From Candidatus Hebobacteria bacterium (GTDB taxonomy: Bacteria; Armatimonadota; Hebobacteria; Hebobacterales; Hebobacteraceae): a stretch of DNA of 36,263 nt. Position 1 is the first letter of the stretch. Each line of letters begins with the position of its first letter. The position numbers were made by a program, and so were the translations under genes. Under the pieces are notes generated by a model, which saw only the letters and a program-made list of their open reading frames with translations, did not search any database and had not been told where the DNA came from. Positions 1 through 9,141 of the stretch are shown piece by piece. The DNA lies in assembly GCA_029821495.1 (NCBI GenBank), contig JALGTG010000010.1, positions 6,083 through 42,345 on the forward strand, read 5' to 3'.

Positions 1-130
1 GGCCGGACCGCGCTCACGCCCCCAGATCGCCCATCAGAGCCCACAGCGTAGAGCCGCGTGGCCGGGCCCGCGTCCAGCGGCCGCCGCCCGACCTGCCGTC
101 AGCGGGCCGGGGGATCTCAGGCCCTTTCAC

Positions 131-159
131 TTGTAGCGGCACTCGAAATAGGGTATAGA
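131..159 (+). promoter_or_regulatory. Putative sigma70-type promoter for topA (TTGTAG-N17-TATAGA)
   Basis: TTGTAG at 131-136, 17-nt spacer, TATAGA at 154-159, start codon at 177. Motif reading by eye only. Confidence 0.4.
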
Positions 160-176
160 GTCACCGGAAGATAGCC

Positions 177-2306
177 ATGCCCAAGTCCCTCATCATAGTA
201 GAGTCACCCGCGAAGACCCGCACCATTGGCCGGTTCTTGGGAGACAAGTACCACCTCGCGGCTTCCATGGGCCACGTGCGCGACCTCCCCAAGTCGAAGC
301 TCGGAGTGGATGTCGAGCACGACTTCAAGCCCGAGTACGTCAACCTACGCGACCGCGCCCCCGCCCTCAAGAAGCTCCGAGAGGCCGTCGCCAAAGCCGA
401 CGAAGTCTACCTCGCCACCGACCCCGACCGCGAGGGTGAGGCCATTGCCTGGCATCTCGCCGAGGCCCTCAAGGTCAAGGCCCCCAAGCGCATTGAATTC
501 AACGAGATCACACGCTCCGCAGTCACTCACGCGCTCGACCACCCGCGCACCATTGATCCCAACCGCGTCGACGCCCAGCAAGCTCGCCGCATCCTCGACC
601 GCCTCGTGGGCTACAGCCTCAGCCCGCTCCTCCAGCGCAAGATGGGCAAATGGCGGCTCAGCGCCGGCCGCGTCCAGTCCGTCGCCGTTCGCCTCATCTG
701 CGAGCGCGAAAGGGAGATCCAGGCCTTCGTCCCCGAGGAGTTCTGGGATGTCACCGCCGATGTCACCCCCGGCCGCATCGAAGACGCCTTCCGCGTCAAA
801 CTCGTCGAGAAAGACGGCAAGAAGCTCAAGATTGCCGACCATGCCGAGGCCCAGCAGGCCGCTGCCGAGATTTGGGAATCGGCCTTGCGCGTGGCCCACG
901 TCAAGGAGTCGAAGCAGGCCCGCCGGCCGCCCCCGCCCTTCATCACCAGCACCCTCCAGCAGGACGCCGCCAACCGGCTCGGCCTATCCGCCCGGCAAAC
1001 CATGCGCATCGCCCAGCAGCTCTACGAAGGCATCGAGTCCGGCGACGAGGGCCCGGTCGGCCTCATCACCTACATGCGCACCGACTCCCCCCGGGTCGCG
1101 CCGGAGGCCCAGACTGCCGCCCGCAAAGTCATCGCGGCCCAGTTTGGCGAGGACTACCTCCCGAAGAGCCCTCGCCGGTATGCCTCCCGCCGGGGTGCCC
1201 AGGAAGCTCACGAGGCCATTCGCCCGACCTACCCGGAGCGCACGCCAGACCAGGTCGCTCCCTTCCTCGACGACCGGCAGCGGCGCCTCTACGAGCTCAT
1301 CTGGAACCGGTTCATATCCAGCCAGATGGCCGACCTCCGGCTTCTCATCAATGCCGTGGACGTGTCCGCCGGCGCCTACCTCCTCCGCGGGCGCGGCGTC
1401 AAAGTCCTGTTCCCCGGCTTCACCCGCGTCTATCCCACCCGCGACGTCGAGGTCACCGTCCCCGACCTAACGGAGGGTCAGTGGCTCGACGCCGTCAGTC
1501 TGACCGCCCTTCAGCGTTTCACAGAGCCGCCCCCCCGCTACAGCGAGGCCAGCCTCGTGCGCGCCTTGGAGGCCAACGGCATCGGGCGGCCGAGCACCTA
1601 TGCTCCCATCATCGGCACCATCCAGGATCGCGGCTATGTCTACCTTGAGGAGAAGCGGTTTCGCCCGACTGACCTCGGCTTCGTCGTCACCGATCAGCTC
1701 GTCGCCCACTTCCCCGACATCATCAACGTCGAGTTCACCGCCGACATGGAAAGCCAGCTCGACCGGATCGAGGAGGGCAAGGCCGATTGGGTGGGAACGC
1801 TCCGCACCTTCTACGGCCCTTTCTCGCAGTCCGTCGAGCAGGCCGACGAGAAAATGGAGAAGATGACCGTTAAGCCCCAGGAGACCGACGAAGTCTGCGA
1901 GGAGTGCGGCAAGCCGATGCTCCTCCGCGTCGGCCGCCGCGGCCCCTTCCTCGCTTGCTCCGGCTATCCCGACTGCAAACACACTCGGCCCGCGCCCGGC
2001 TCCAAGGAGGAAGAGCGCGCCAACAAACCTCCGCCCGAGCCCACCGACCAGGTCTGCGAGAAATGCGGCAGTCCCATGGTCATCCGCACCGGCCGCCGCG
2101 GCCGCTTCCTCGCCTGCTCCGCCTTCCCCAAGTGCAAGAACACCCGGCCCCTCCCGGAAGAAGAAGCCAGGCTCACCAAGCTCGCCGAAGGCCAGACCTG
2201 CGACCTCTGCGGCAAACCCATGGCCGTCCGTCAAGGCCGCTTCGGCCCCTTCCTCGGCTGCACCGGTTACCCGGACTGCAAAGGCCTAAAGCGGCTGCCT
2301 AAGTAG
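177..2306 (+). CDS. topA: DNA topoisomerase I (type IA) with three C-terminal C4 zinc-ribbon repeats
   Basis: MPKSLIIVESPAKTRTIGRFLG (TOPRIM start), DPDREGEAIAWHL, YMRTDSPRVA active-site Tyr motif, ANGIGRPSTYAPII, and three CxxCGxPM...GRxGxFLxCxxYPxCK zinc motifs. Confidence 0.97.
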   Translation: MPKSLIIVESPAKTRTIGRFLGDKYHLAASMGHVRDLPKSKLGVDVEHDFKPEYVNLRDRAPALKKLREAVAKADEVYLATDPDREGEAIAWHLAEALKVKAPKRIEFNEITRSAVTHALDHPRTIDPNRVDAQQARRILDRLVGYSLSPLLQRKMGKWRLSAGRVQSVAVRLICEREREIQAFVPEEFWDVTADVTPGRIEDAFRVKLVEKDGKKLKIADHAEAQQAAAEIWESALRVAHVKESKQARRPPPPFITSTLQQDAANRLGLSARQTMRIAQQLYEGIESGDEGPVGLITYMRTDSPRVAPEAQTAARKVIAAQFGEDYLPKSPRRYASRRGAQEAHEAIRPTYPERTPDQVAPFLDDRQRRLYELIWNRFISSQMADLRLLINAVDVSAGAYLLRGRGVKVLFPGFTRVYPTRDVEVTVPDLTEGQWLDAVSLTALQRFTEPPPRYSEASLVRALEANGIGRPSTYAPIIGTIQDRGYVYLEEKRFRPTDLGFVVTDQLVAHFPDIINVEFTADMESQLDRIEEGKADWVGTLRTFYGPFSQSVEQADEKMEKMTVKPQETDEVCEECGKPMLLRVGRRGPFLACSGYPDCKHTRPAPGSKEEERANKPPPEPTDQVCEKCGSPMVIRTGRRGRFLACSAFPKCKNTRPLPEEEARLTKLAEGQTCDLCGKPMAVRQGRFGPFLGCTGYPDCKGLKRLPK

Positions 2307-2440
2307 CACAATCGCAACCGGCGGCAGTCGCGCTGCGGCGCCTCCCGTGTCTAGCGCACTCCCCCGGCACAGCCATCCCGCCACCACCTTGTTGAGCAGC
2401 GCGCTGTGGCTCCCTGCGGCTCATCTCAGCGACCTGCAGC

Positions 2441-2470
2441 TTGACACTCGCCGAAGGCCGATGCTATCAT
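2441..2470 (+). promoter_or_regulatory. Putative sigma70-type promoter for asd (TTGACA-N18-TATCAT)
   Basis: Perfect -35 TTGACA at 2441-2446, 18-nt spacer, TATCAT at 2465-2470 preceded by TGC. GTG start at 2505. Confidence 0.65.
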
Positions 2471-2504
2471 CCCCCCGACCTCACTGCGGAGGACTACGCG
2501 AAAC

Positions 2505-3641
2505 GTGGTGGCAACCTCGGAGCGATATCGTGTCGCTGTCGTCGGCGTCCGCGCGGTCGGGCGAGAGATGCTCCGCGTCCTCCGCCAGCGCAACTTCCCC
2601 ATCGAGTCACTCCGTGTCTTCGCCACCCGCGAGCGCGACATCGCCGTGGACGGCGAAAGCTATCACGTCGAAGTGATAAACGAGGACGCCTTCGACGAGA
2701 TCGAGCTCGCCTTCTTCGCGGGCGGCGACAAGCGCGAGGGCCACTTCGGTCCGGTCGCCGCCGAGCGCGGCGCCATCGTCATCGACAACGGTGACGCCTT
2801 CCGCCTCGATCCGGACGTACCCCTCGTCGTCCCGGAAGTCAACCCCGACGCGCTGCGCGGCCACGCCAATCTCATCGCCAACCCGAACTGCTCTACCATC
2901 CAGTTCGTCGTTGCGCTCAAGCCCCTCCACGACGCCGCCGGCCTCAAGCGCGCCGTCGTCGCCACCTACCAATCCGTCTCAGGCCGCGGCACCTCCCCCG
3001 AGGGCAACGACCCCGTGGAGCAGCTTCGGCGCGAGATGGCCGCACTCTGCGAGCGGGTCGCCGGCCCCGCCTCCTCCGGCCTCCCCGAGGAGAGGCTTCA
3101 CGACGTCATCGAGGCCGCCTCCCGAGACTGCCGCAGCGTGGTAACCGACCCCACCCTCTTCCCCCATCCCATTGCCGCCAACCTCATCCCTCACATATCC
3201 GGCTTCCTCGAAGATGGATACTCCAAGGAGGAAGTGAAGCTAGTAAACGAGACCCGCAAGATACTCGCCGCGCCCGACCTGAGAATCACCGCCACAGCGG
3301 TTCGCGTGCCCGTCTTCAACTCCCACGCAGAAGCCGTGAACCTGGAGTTCGACCGGCCCATCTCGGCCGACCAAGCCCGAGGCATCCTCGCACAGGCCCC
3401 CGGCGTTGTCGTGCTGGACGATCCCGCCTCCGCCGAATACCCGGTGCCCCTCGATGCCTCCGGCATGGACGAAGTGTTCGTCGGGCGCATCCGAGAGGAC
3501 CACACAGTGCCTTACGGCCTCAACCTCTGGGTTGTGTCCGACAATCTCCGCAAGGGCGCCGCGCTCAACGCCATCCAGATCGCAGAGAAGATGGTCGAGA
3601 TGAAGCTCCTGCCCGCTACCAATAGGACTGCCGCAGCATGA
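2505..3641 (+). CDS. asd: Aspartate-semialdehyde dehydrogenase
   Basis: RYRVAVVGVRAVGREMLRVLRQRNFP N-terminal NADP-binding region, NPNCSTIQFVVALKPLHDAAGLKRAVVATYQSVSGRG catalytic Cys motif. GTG start. Confidence 0.95.
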   Translation: MVATSERYRVAVVGVRAVGREMLRVLRQRNFPIESLRVFATRERDIAVDGESYHVEVINEDAFDEIELAFFAGGDKREGHFGPVAAERGAIVIDNGDAFRLDPDVPLVVPEVNPDALRGHANLIANPNCSTIQFVVALKPLHDAAGLKRAVVATYQSVSGRGTSPEGNDPVEQLRREMAALCERVAGPASSGLPEERLHDVIEAASRDCRSVVTDPTLFPHPIAANLIPHISGFLEDGYSKEEVKLVNETRKILAAPDLRITATAVRVPVFNSHAEAVNLEFDRPISADQARGILAQAPGVVVLDDPASAEYPVPLDASGMDEVFVGRIREDHTVPYGLNLWVVSDNLRKGAALNAIQIAEKMVEMKLLPATNRTAAA

Positions 3642-4906
3642 AGGTCATCGTCCAGAAATTCGGCGGAACCTGCGTCGAGTCGGAGGACAACCAGCTCCTC
3701 AGCGCGGAGCGCATCATGGAGGCCAAGGACCGCGGCCTCTACCCCGTCGTCGTTGTCTCCGCAATGGGCCGGGAAGGTCAGCCCTACTCCACCGTCGAGT
3801 TGGTCAAGACTGTCAGCCGTGTAGGCAGCTCTCAGCGCCCCATCGAGGCACGAGAGCTCGACCTGCTGATGTCCTGCGGCGAGATTATCTCCACCGTTGC
3901 CATGGCTCATCTCCTTCGCTCGAAGGGATACGAGACCATCGCCTTCAGCGGAGGCCAGGCCGCGCTCATCACCGACCACTACTTCGGCCACGCACACATC
4001 GTCCGCATCGAGCCACACCACCTCCTCGCCGCCCTCCAGGACGGCTACATGGTCTTCGTCGCCGGCTTCCAGGGCGTTACCGAGCGCCACGAGATCACCA
4101 CCCTCGGTGCCGGCGGCAGCGACTACACCGCAGTAGCGCTCAGCCGCGTCATCAGCGAAATCCCTGCTCTTCCCTTCGGCGAGGAACTCGAGCTCGAACC
4201 CCTCCACATGTTCAAAGAAGTGAACGGCATCATGACTGCCAACCCCAGGAGCCTCGACGACAGCGAGGGAGCGCCGCCGCGCACCCTTCCCAGTCTCACC
4301 TACGACGAATGCGTGTCCATGTCCCGGCTCGGCTCCCAAGTGCTCCAGCAGCAGGCGGTCGAAATGGCGCGCAAGTACCGCATCCCCCTCGTCGTGCGCA
4401 ACTTCCGCCAGGCCGACAGCCCCCGTTCCGAAGTCGGCCTCCAGTCCCCCGCGGCCCCCGACGACCGCGCCACCGCCATTGTGGACCAGCCCAGGCTACT
4501 CGTCTTCGACCTAACCGCAGAGGACCCCCGTCTCCCCCAGCAGATGGAGGAGCGCCTGGAGAGGGCCCGCCTGACGCGCTATCAGGTGTCCACCGACGCG
4601 CCCGAAAGCCGCTTCGCCGTACTGCCGACCAAGTACCGCGACGCGAAGACCATCATCGAGCAAGTGCTGGCCTCCCTGGATCTGTCCGCTGACATCAACG
4701 ATGGCGACTTCGCCCTCGTTTCCGTCGTCGGAGAGGCGCTGCGCCAGCGGCTGGACGAATGGGCCGAGCGCGCCCATCAGGTGCTTGCAGACAGCGGCAT
4801 CGAGGTGCACGGCGCCTCCCAGGACGCCATCAGCCTCTCCTATCTCGTCCCCGAGAGCCAGCGCAGGAAGGCCGTAAGAGCCCTCCATCAGGGCCTCGTG
4901 CTCTGA
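3638..4906 (+). CDS. lysC: Aspartate kinase, DapG-like, with C-terminal regulatory (ACT-like) region
   Basis: MKVIVQKFGGTCVES, VVVVSAMGREGQPYST, LLMSCGEIIS, VAGFQGVTERHEITTLGAGGSDYTAVAL. ATGA overlap with the asd stop. Confidence 0.88.
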   Translation: MKVIVQKFGGTCVESEDNQLLSAERIMEAKDRGLYPVVVVSAMGREGQPYSTVELVKTVSRVGSSQRPIEARELDLLMSCGEIISTVAMAHLLRSKGYETIAFSGGQAALITDHYFGHAHIVRIEPHHLLAALQDGYMVFVAGFQGVTERHEITTLGAGGSDYTAVALSRVISEIPALPFGEELELEPLHMFKEVNGIMTANPRSLDDSEGAPPRTLPSLTYDECVSMSRLGSQVLQQQAVEMARKYRIPLVVRNFRQADSPRSEVGLQSPAAPDDRATAIVDQPRLLVFDLTAEDPRLPQQMEERLERARLTRYQVSTDAPESRFAVLPTKYRDAKTIIEQVLASLDLSADINDGDFALVSVVGEALRQRLDEWAERAHQVLADSGIEVHGASQDAISLSYLVPESQRRKAVRALHQGLVL

Positions 4907-4925
4907 CCGTCAGCCCAGCCCGACC

Positions 4926-4934
4926 AGGAGGTGA
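4926..4934 (+). promoter_or_regulatory. Strong Shine-Dalgarno AGGAGGTGA for dapA
   Basis: AGGAGGTGA at 4926-4934, 5 nt before GTG 4940. The ORF-track start at 4931 lies inside this SD, so 4940 is the more likely start. Confidence 0.7.
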
Positions 4935-4939
4935 CAGGC

Positions 4940-5821
4940 GTGCCCATTGACCTCAGAGGCGTCTTTGCCCCCAACATCACGCCTTTCTCTGCACAATCGG
5001 TTGACGAGTCCGCCCTCCGGCGGGTCCTCGACTACCTCATCGACGCGGGCATCAACGGGCTCGTCCCCTGTGGCACAACCGGCGAGTCGGCGACCCTCAC
5101 TCACGAAGAGCACCAGAAGGTCATCGAGATCACGGTTCACCACGCGGCCGGCCGTGTTCCCGTCATCGCCGGGACCGGCTCCAACAGCACCGCCGAAGCC
5201 ATCGAGCTCACCAAGCACGCCGAGAGCGTCGGCGCCGACGCCGCGCTCCTCATCTGCCCCTACTACAACCGCCCCACCCAGGCGGGGCTCATCGCCCACT
5301 TCACAGAGGTCGCCCGCACTACCTCCCTCCCCCTCATCCTGTACAACATCCCCGGCCGAACCGGCGTCAACATGGAAGCCGCCACCACCGCTCAACTCTC
5401 CCGAGCCCCCAACATCATCGGCATAAAGGAAGCCAGCGGCGACCTCAAGCAGGTCGCCGAGATCATCCGCCTTGTGGAACCTGGCTTCGCCCTTCTCAGC
5501 GGCGACGGCAACCTAACTTTCCTCGTCTGCTGCCTGGGCGGAGTCGGCGGCATCCTCGCCGATGCTCACATCCGCCCCGGCGAGTGGCGCCGCATGGTCG
5601 AGTTGATCGCGGCCGGACAGGTTCAGGAGGCACGGGAAATCCACTACCGCCTTCTCCCCATCACCCGCGCCCTGTTCCTCGAAACCAACCCGGCCCCCGT
5701 CAAGGCCGCCCTCGAGCTCATGGGCATCGCATCCGCGGAAACGCGCCTCCCCCTCCTGCCCGCGACCGATGCCTGCCGGGCCGCCCTACGAGAGGAGTTG
5801 GACGAGCTTGGGCTCCTCTGA
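4940..5821 (+). CDS. dapA: 4-hydroxy-tetrahydrodipicolinate synthase
   Basis: GLVPCGTTGESATLTHEEHQKVIE, VPVIAGTGSNSTAEAIELTKHAE, PLILYNIPGRTGVNM, IIGIKEASGDLKQV. Confidence 0.95.
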   Translation: MPIDLRGVFAPNITPFSAQSVDESALRRVLDYLIDAGINGLVPCGTTGESATLTHEEHQKVIEITVHHAAGRVPVIAGTGSNSTAEAIELTKHAESVGADAALLICPYYNRPTQAGLIAHFTEVARTTSLPLILYNIPGRTGVNMEAATTAQLSRAPNIIGIKEASGDLKQVAEIIRLVEPGFALLSGDGNLTFLVCCLGGVGGILADAHIRPGEWRRMVELIAAGQVQEAREIHYRLLPITRALFLETNPAPVKAALELMGIASAETRLPLLPATDACRAALREELDELGLL

Positions 5822-6407
5822 TAGCCTCGACCCCCTGGAGGAACTTCACGCGCAGATCCGGCGGTGCCGTCGCTGCTCTCTGAGCGGCGTCCGCACCAAA
5901 GCCGTGCCCGGTGAGGGAGCCTCCGACGCCTCAGTCATGTTCGTCGGCGAGGCCCCGGGCGGCGACGAGGACAAGCAGGGCCGTCCCTTCGTCGGCCCCG
6001 CCGGTCGCCTCCTCACCAATCTCCTCAAGGGCATTGGCCTCGGCCGCCCCCAGGTCTTCATTACCAACATCGTCAAGTGCCGCCCGCCCCGAAACCGCGA
6101 CCCCAACGCCGACGAGATCGCCGCCTGCAACGAGCACCTGCTCACGCAGATCGCGATTATCACCCCCAAGGTCATATGCACCCTCGGCCGCTTCGCCGGC
6201 CAGACCCTCATAGACAAGGACCTCTCCATCACTCGGGAACACGGACGACCCAGGCGCATCAGCGGCATCCTTTACGTGCCCCTCTATCACCCCGCCGCCG
6301 CCCTCCACCAGGCCAACTTGATCGACGCCATTGAGGCCGACATGCGCCGCCTCGGCGAGATCCTTGCCGAAGAGCTGGCGACTCCGCGCCCCCAGGCGGC
6401 GAGCTGA
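5769..6407 (+). CDS. Uracil-DNA glycosylase, family 4 ([4Fe-4S] type)
   Basis: [76 protein letters not shown]. The true start may be TTG 5808, since AGAGGAG lies at 5791-5797. Confidence 0.93.
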   Translation: MPAGPPYERSWTSLGSSDSLDPLEELHAQIRRCRRCSLSGVRTKAVPGEGASDASVMFVGEAPGGDEDKQGRPFVGPAGRLLTNLLKGIGLGRPQVFITNIVKCRPPRNRDPNADEIAACNEHLLTQIAIITPKVICTLGRFAGQTLIDKDLSITREHGRPRRISGILYVPLYHPAAALHQANLIDAIEADMRRLGEILAEELATPRPQAAS

Positions 6408-6408
6408 C

Positions 6409-7197
6409 ATGCCCGGCCAGGCCGCCCTCAACCTCACCACCCTCGGGTCCGCACCCTTCGAGACCAAGCTCTACGCAGCAGCCACCGCGGGCTTCACAGC
6501 CGTTGGCCTCTCCCGGGAGGAGGCCGAGCGCCTCGACGAGGAAGGCGCACAAGAACTCCGCCTCAGCGACCTCGCTCTCTCCGATATCATGGCCCTCGCC
6601 GACTGGATGTCCTCCGACACCACCTCCCGCACCGTAGGCATGGCCCGCGCGGAATCCACATTCGAGCTCGCCTCCCGCCTCGACTGCTCCATCGTCATCG
6701 CATGGCCGTCGCCGGGGCCCGCCGAGCCGGTCGCCGCGGCCGAGGCCTTCGCAGAGCTGTGCCGGCTCGCACACCCCTTCCACGTGCGCGTCGGCCTCGA
6801 GTTCCTGGGACACTGCGAGTCCGTCTCCGACCTCGCATCCGCTTGGGAGATCGTCGACCTGTCCGAAGCGCCCAATGGCGGCCTCGTCATCGACACCTTC
6901 CACTTCCACCAGGGCCGATCCGCGCTCGAGATGATCGAGCCCGTCGCCCCCGACAAGATTCTCCTCGTCCAGGTCAGCGACGCCGCTGACATACCTCACC
7001 ACCACCTCCGGGATCGCCACCGCGTCTACCCCGGCTCGGGAGCCATCCCCCTCGAGTCGCTCCTCGGCGCCATCCGCGCCAAGGGCTACTCCGGCCACTA
7101 CTCCCTCGAACTCCCCAACGAACGCTACTGGCAGGAAGACCCTGTCCTCGTCGCACGTGAGGGCATGCGGTCCCTCCGCCGCCTCGAGATAACCTAA
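6409..7197 (+). CDS. Sugar phosphate isomerase/epimerase-like TIM barrel (AP endonuclease 2 family)
   Basis: MPGQAALNLTTLGSAPFETKLYAAATAGFTAVGLSREEAE, GLEFLGH, LVIDTFHFHQGRSA, PGSGAIPLESLLGAIRAKGYSGHYSLELPNERYW. Starts 1 nt after the upstream TGA. Confidence 0.85.
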   Translation: MPGQAALNLTTLGSAPFETKLYAAATAGFTAVGLSREEAERLDEEGAQELRLSDLALSDIMALADWMSSDTTSRTVGMARAESTFELASRLDCSIVIAWPSPGPAEPVAAAEAFAELCRLAHPFHVRVGLEFLGHCESVSDLASAWEIVDLSEAPNGGLVIDTFHFHQGRSALEMIEPVAPDKILLVQVSDAADIPHHHLRDRHRVYPGSGAIPLESLLGAIRAKGYSGHYSLELPNERYWQEDPVLVAREGMRSLRRLEIT

Positions 7198-7208
7198 GGA
7201 GAACGCCC

Positions 7209-7904
7209 GTGAAGCCAACCTTACTCCCCGAACTGCAACCCATCTGCGACCGAATCCGCGAGAACTTCGACGCCAAGGACTCCGCACGCGAGAAGGGCCT
7301 CTCCCGCTGCCGCGCGGTCATCCGCAACAGCGCCAATGCCATCCGCGCCATCCATCGCGGTGAGTTCGACGACGCCGAGGTCCTCATGAAAGAGAGCGCC
7401 GACATCCTCCGTGAGGTGGACCGCGTGCTCGAAGACCACCCCGGCGTCCACTACGCCGGCTTCGTCCACGACGCCCACAAGGAGCACGCCGAGGCGCACC
7501 AGACCCTCGCCCTCATCCGCGGCAACCCGCTTCCCGCCCCTGACGATCTGGGAGTCGGCTACCCTGCCTACCTCAACGCCCTCGGCGAAGCCGTCGGCGA
7601 GCTTCGCCGCCACGCTCTCGACCGCATTCGCCACAACGACCGGGACTGGGGCGAGCGCGTCCTCTCTGCCATGGACGAGATCTACTACGCAATGGCCTCC
7701 TTCGACTACCCCCCCGCCGTCTCCGGCGGCCTCAAGCGCACCTGCGACGTCACCCGCTCCCTCATCGAGCGCACCCGCGGCGACGTCACCAATGCCATCC
7801 GCCAGCAGCGCCTCGAAACCTCCCTCACCGAACTCGAGGACCGGCTGAAGAAATCACCCCAGCAGCGACTCGAAATCAAAGGAACGCCCATAGAAGAGGA
7901 GTGA
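7209..7904 (+). CDS. Translin-family (COG2178-like) predicted RNA-binding protein
   Basis: All-helical 231 aa. Core reads DLGVGYPAYLNALGEAVGELRRHALDRI and FDYPPAVSGGLKRTCDVTRSLIERTRGDVTNAIRQQRLETSL, matching the translin pattern of a GELRR helix followed by a C-terminal LKR..D..R..IE..R.D. helix. Confidence 0.75.
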   Translation: MKPTLLPELQPICDRIRENFDAKDSAREKGLSRCRAVIRNSANAIRAIHRGEFDDAEVLMKESADILREVDRVLEDHPGVHYAGFVHDAHKEHAEAHQTLALIRGNPLPAPDDLGVGYPAYLNALGEAVGELRRHALDRIRHNDRDWGERVLSAMDEIYYAMASFDYPPAVSGGLKRTCDVTRSLIERTRGDVTNAIRQQRLETSLTELEDRLKKSPQQRLEIKGTPIEEE

Positions 7905-7922
7905 GCCTGCCGGCGCACCGGT

Positions 7923-7946
7923 GTTTCGGGACTGAAGTCCCGAAAC
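7923..7946. repeat. Perfect 11-bp palindrome GTTTCGGGACT-ga-AGTCCCGAAAC
   Basis: Inverted repeat with 2-nt loop, 19 nt after the translin-gene stop. No T-tract follows. Confidence 0.85.
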
Positions 7947-7963
7947 GAGTCCCGCGCGCCCGA

Positions 7964-7990
7964 GGTGGCGGCCCGAAGGCCTTAGCCACC
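7964..7990. repeat. Hairpin family GTGGCGG...CTTAGCCAC, copy 1
   Basis: GGTGGCGGCCCGAAGGCCTTAGCCACC, inverted repeat with related copies at 16101-16125, 34668-34696 and (inverted) about 34926-34955. Confidence 0.8.
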
Positions 7991-8033
7991 CGTCCCCTGC
8001 GCTCAGCTGTGGCCGGCCGTGTTCCTGCCCTCG

Positions 8034-8062
8034 TTGCGCCTCCCAAACCCCTGTGCTATAAT
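8034..8062 (+). promoter_or_regulatory. Putative sigma70 promoter for trpS (TTGCGC-N17-TATAAT)
   Basis: TTGCGC at 8034-8039, 17-nt spacer, TATAAT at 8057-8062 with TGC extension. Confidence 0.65.
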
Positions 8063-8095
8063 CCCCCTCGCCACCGCCCGAGCACAATAGGGTAG

Positions 8096-8139
8096 GGCAG
8101 GAGCTTGTTTACCCGGGCCTCATCGCAGGGTCTCCTGCC
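8096..8139. repeat. GGCAGGAG...CTCCTGCC bounded palindromic element in the trpS 5' leader
   Basis: GGCAGGAGCTTGTTTACCCGGGCCTCATCGCAGGGTCTCCTGCC. Near-identical core at 35898-35943. Confidence 0.85.
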
Positions 8140-8151
8140 ATCTGAGGAGCC

Positions 8152-9141
8152 ATGTCCCAACCACGCAAGAAAGTCATCTTCAGCGCAATGCAGGCCACCG
8201 GTCGCCTCCACCTCGGCAACCTGGAGGGCGCCCTCCGCAACTGGGTCCGCCTCCAGGACGAGTACGAGCTCTACGCCGGCATCGTTGACCTCCACTCCCT
8301 TACCACCACCTTCGACGACACGGGTGAGGTCCGAGACAACGTCCGCCAGGCTGCCATCGACTACCTCGCCGCCGGCCTCGATCCCGAGAAGACCGCCATC
8401 GTCGTCCAGTCCCTCGTCCCCGCTCACGCCGAACTCCACATACTCCTCTCCATGATCACCCCGGTAAGCTGGCTCGAGCGCGTCCCCACCTACAAGGAGA
8501 AACGCGAGCAGCTCCACATCGCCAGCCCCTCCTACGGCCTCCTCGGCTACCCCGTCCTCATGGCCGCCGACATCCTCGTCTACCGCGCCGACGTGGTCCC
8601 CGTGGGCCGCGACCAGGAGCCCCACCTCGAACTCACCCGCGAAATCGCCCGCCGCTTCAACCACTTCTATGGCAACATCTTCCCTGAGCCCCAGTCCCTG
8701 CTCACGGAGTTCGCCGTGCTCCCCGGGCTCGACGGGCGCAAGATGAGCAAGTCCTACGACAACTGCATCTACCTCGCCGATCCGCCCGACGACCTCCGCA
8801 AGAAGGTCGGCGACATGTTCACCGACCCCGTCAAGATCCGCAAGGACGACCCCGGTCATCCCGACCAGTGCCCCGTCTATGCCTACCACCTCGCCTACTC
8901 CCCCGGCACGGCCGAGGAGGTGCGGGACGAGTGCGAGGCCGGACGCCTGGGCTGCGTCGCCCACAAGCAGCAGCTTGCCGACATACTCATCGAGGCCCTG
9001 ACCCCCTTCTGGGATCGCCGCGCCGCCATCGCCGCCGATTCCGACCGCGTTGACGCCGTCCTTGAAGAGGGCGCCCGCCGCGCCGCCGCCCGCACGGCCG
9101 AGACCATGGACCTCGTCTGGCGGGCCATGAAGCTGCGCTAG
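8152..9141 (+). CDS. trpS: Tryptophanyl-tRNA synthetase
   Basis: FSAMQATGRLHLGNLEGALRNWV, HILLSMITPVSWLERVPTYKEK, YPVLMAADILVYRADVVPVGRDQEPHLELTREIARRFN, GRKMSKSYDN. Confidence 0.97.
   Translation: MSQPRKKVIFSAMQATGRLHLGNLEGALRNWVRLQDEYELYAGIVDLHSLTTTFDDTGEVRDNVRQAAIDYLAAGLDPEKTAIVVQSLVPAHAELHILLSMITPVSWLERVPTYKEKREQLHIASPSYGLLGYPVLMAADILVYRADVVPVGRDQEPHLELTREIARRFNHFYGNIFPEPQSLLTEFAVLPGLDGRKMSKSYDNCIYLADPPDDLRKKVGDMFTDPVKIRKDDPGHPDQCPVYAYHLAYSPGTAEEVRDECEAGRLGCVAHKQQLADILIEALTPFWDRRAAIAADSDRVDAVLEEGARRAAARTAETMDLVWRAMKLR

Noticed and set aside
226-1470. Same-strand overlapping ORFs in alternate frames (226..1470, 650..1648, 17274..18800, 28623..29702)
   Set aside because: S/P/R/T-rich frameshifted translations of topA, the DUF4132-like gene and the C25 protease. 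No domain motifs.
7209-7904. An RNA-interference or defence system around the translin homologue
   Set aside because: Neighbours are an isomerase gene and trpS. There is no nuclease, Argonaute or toxin partner to support a system.
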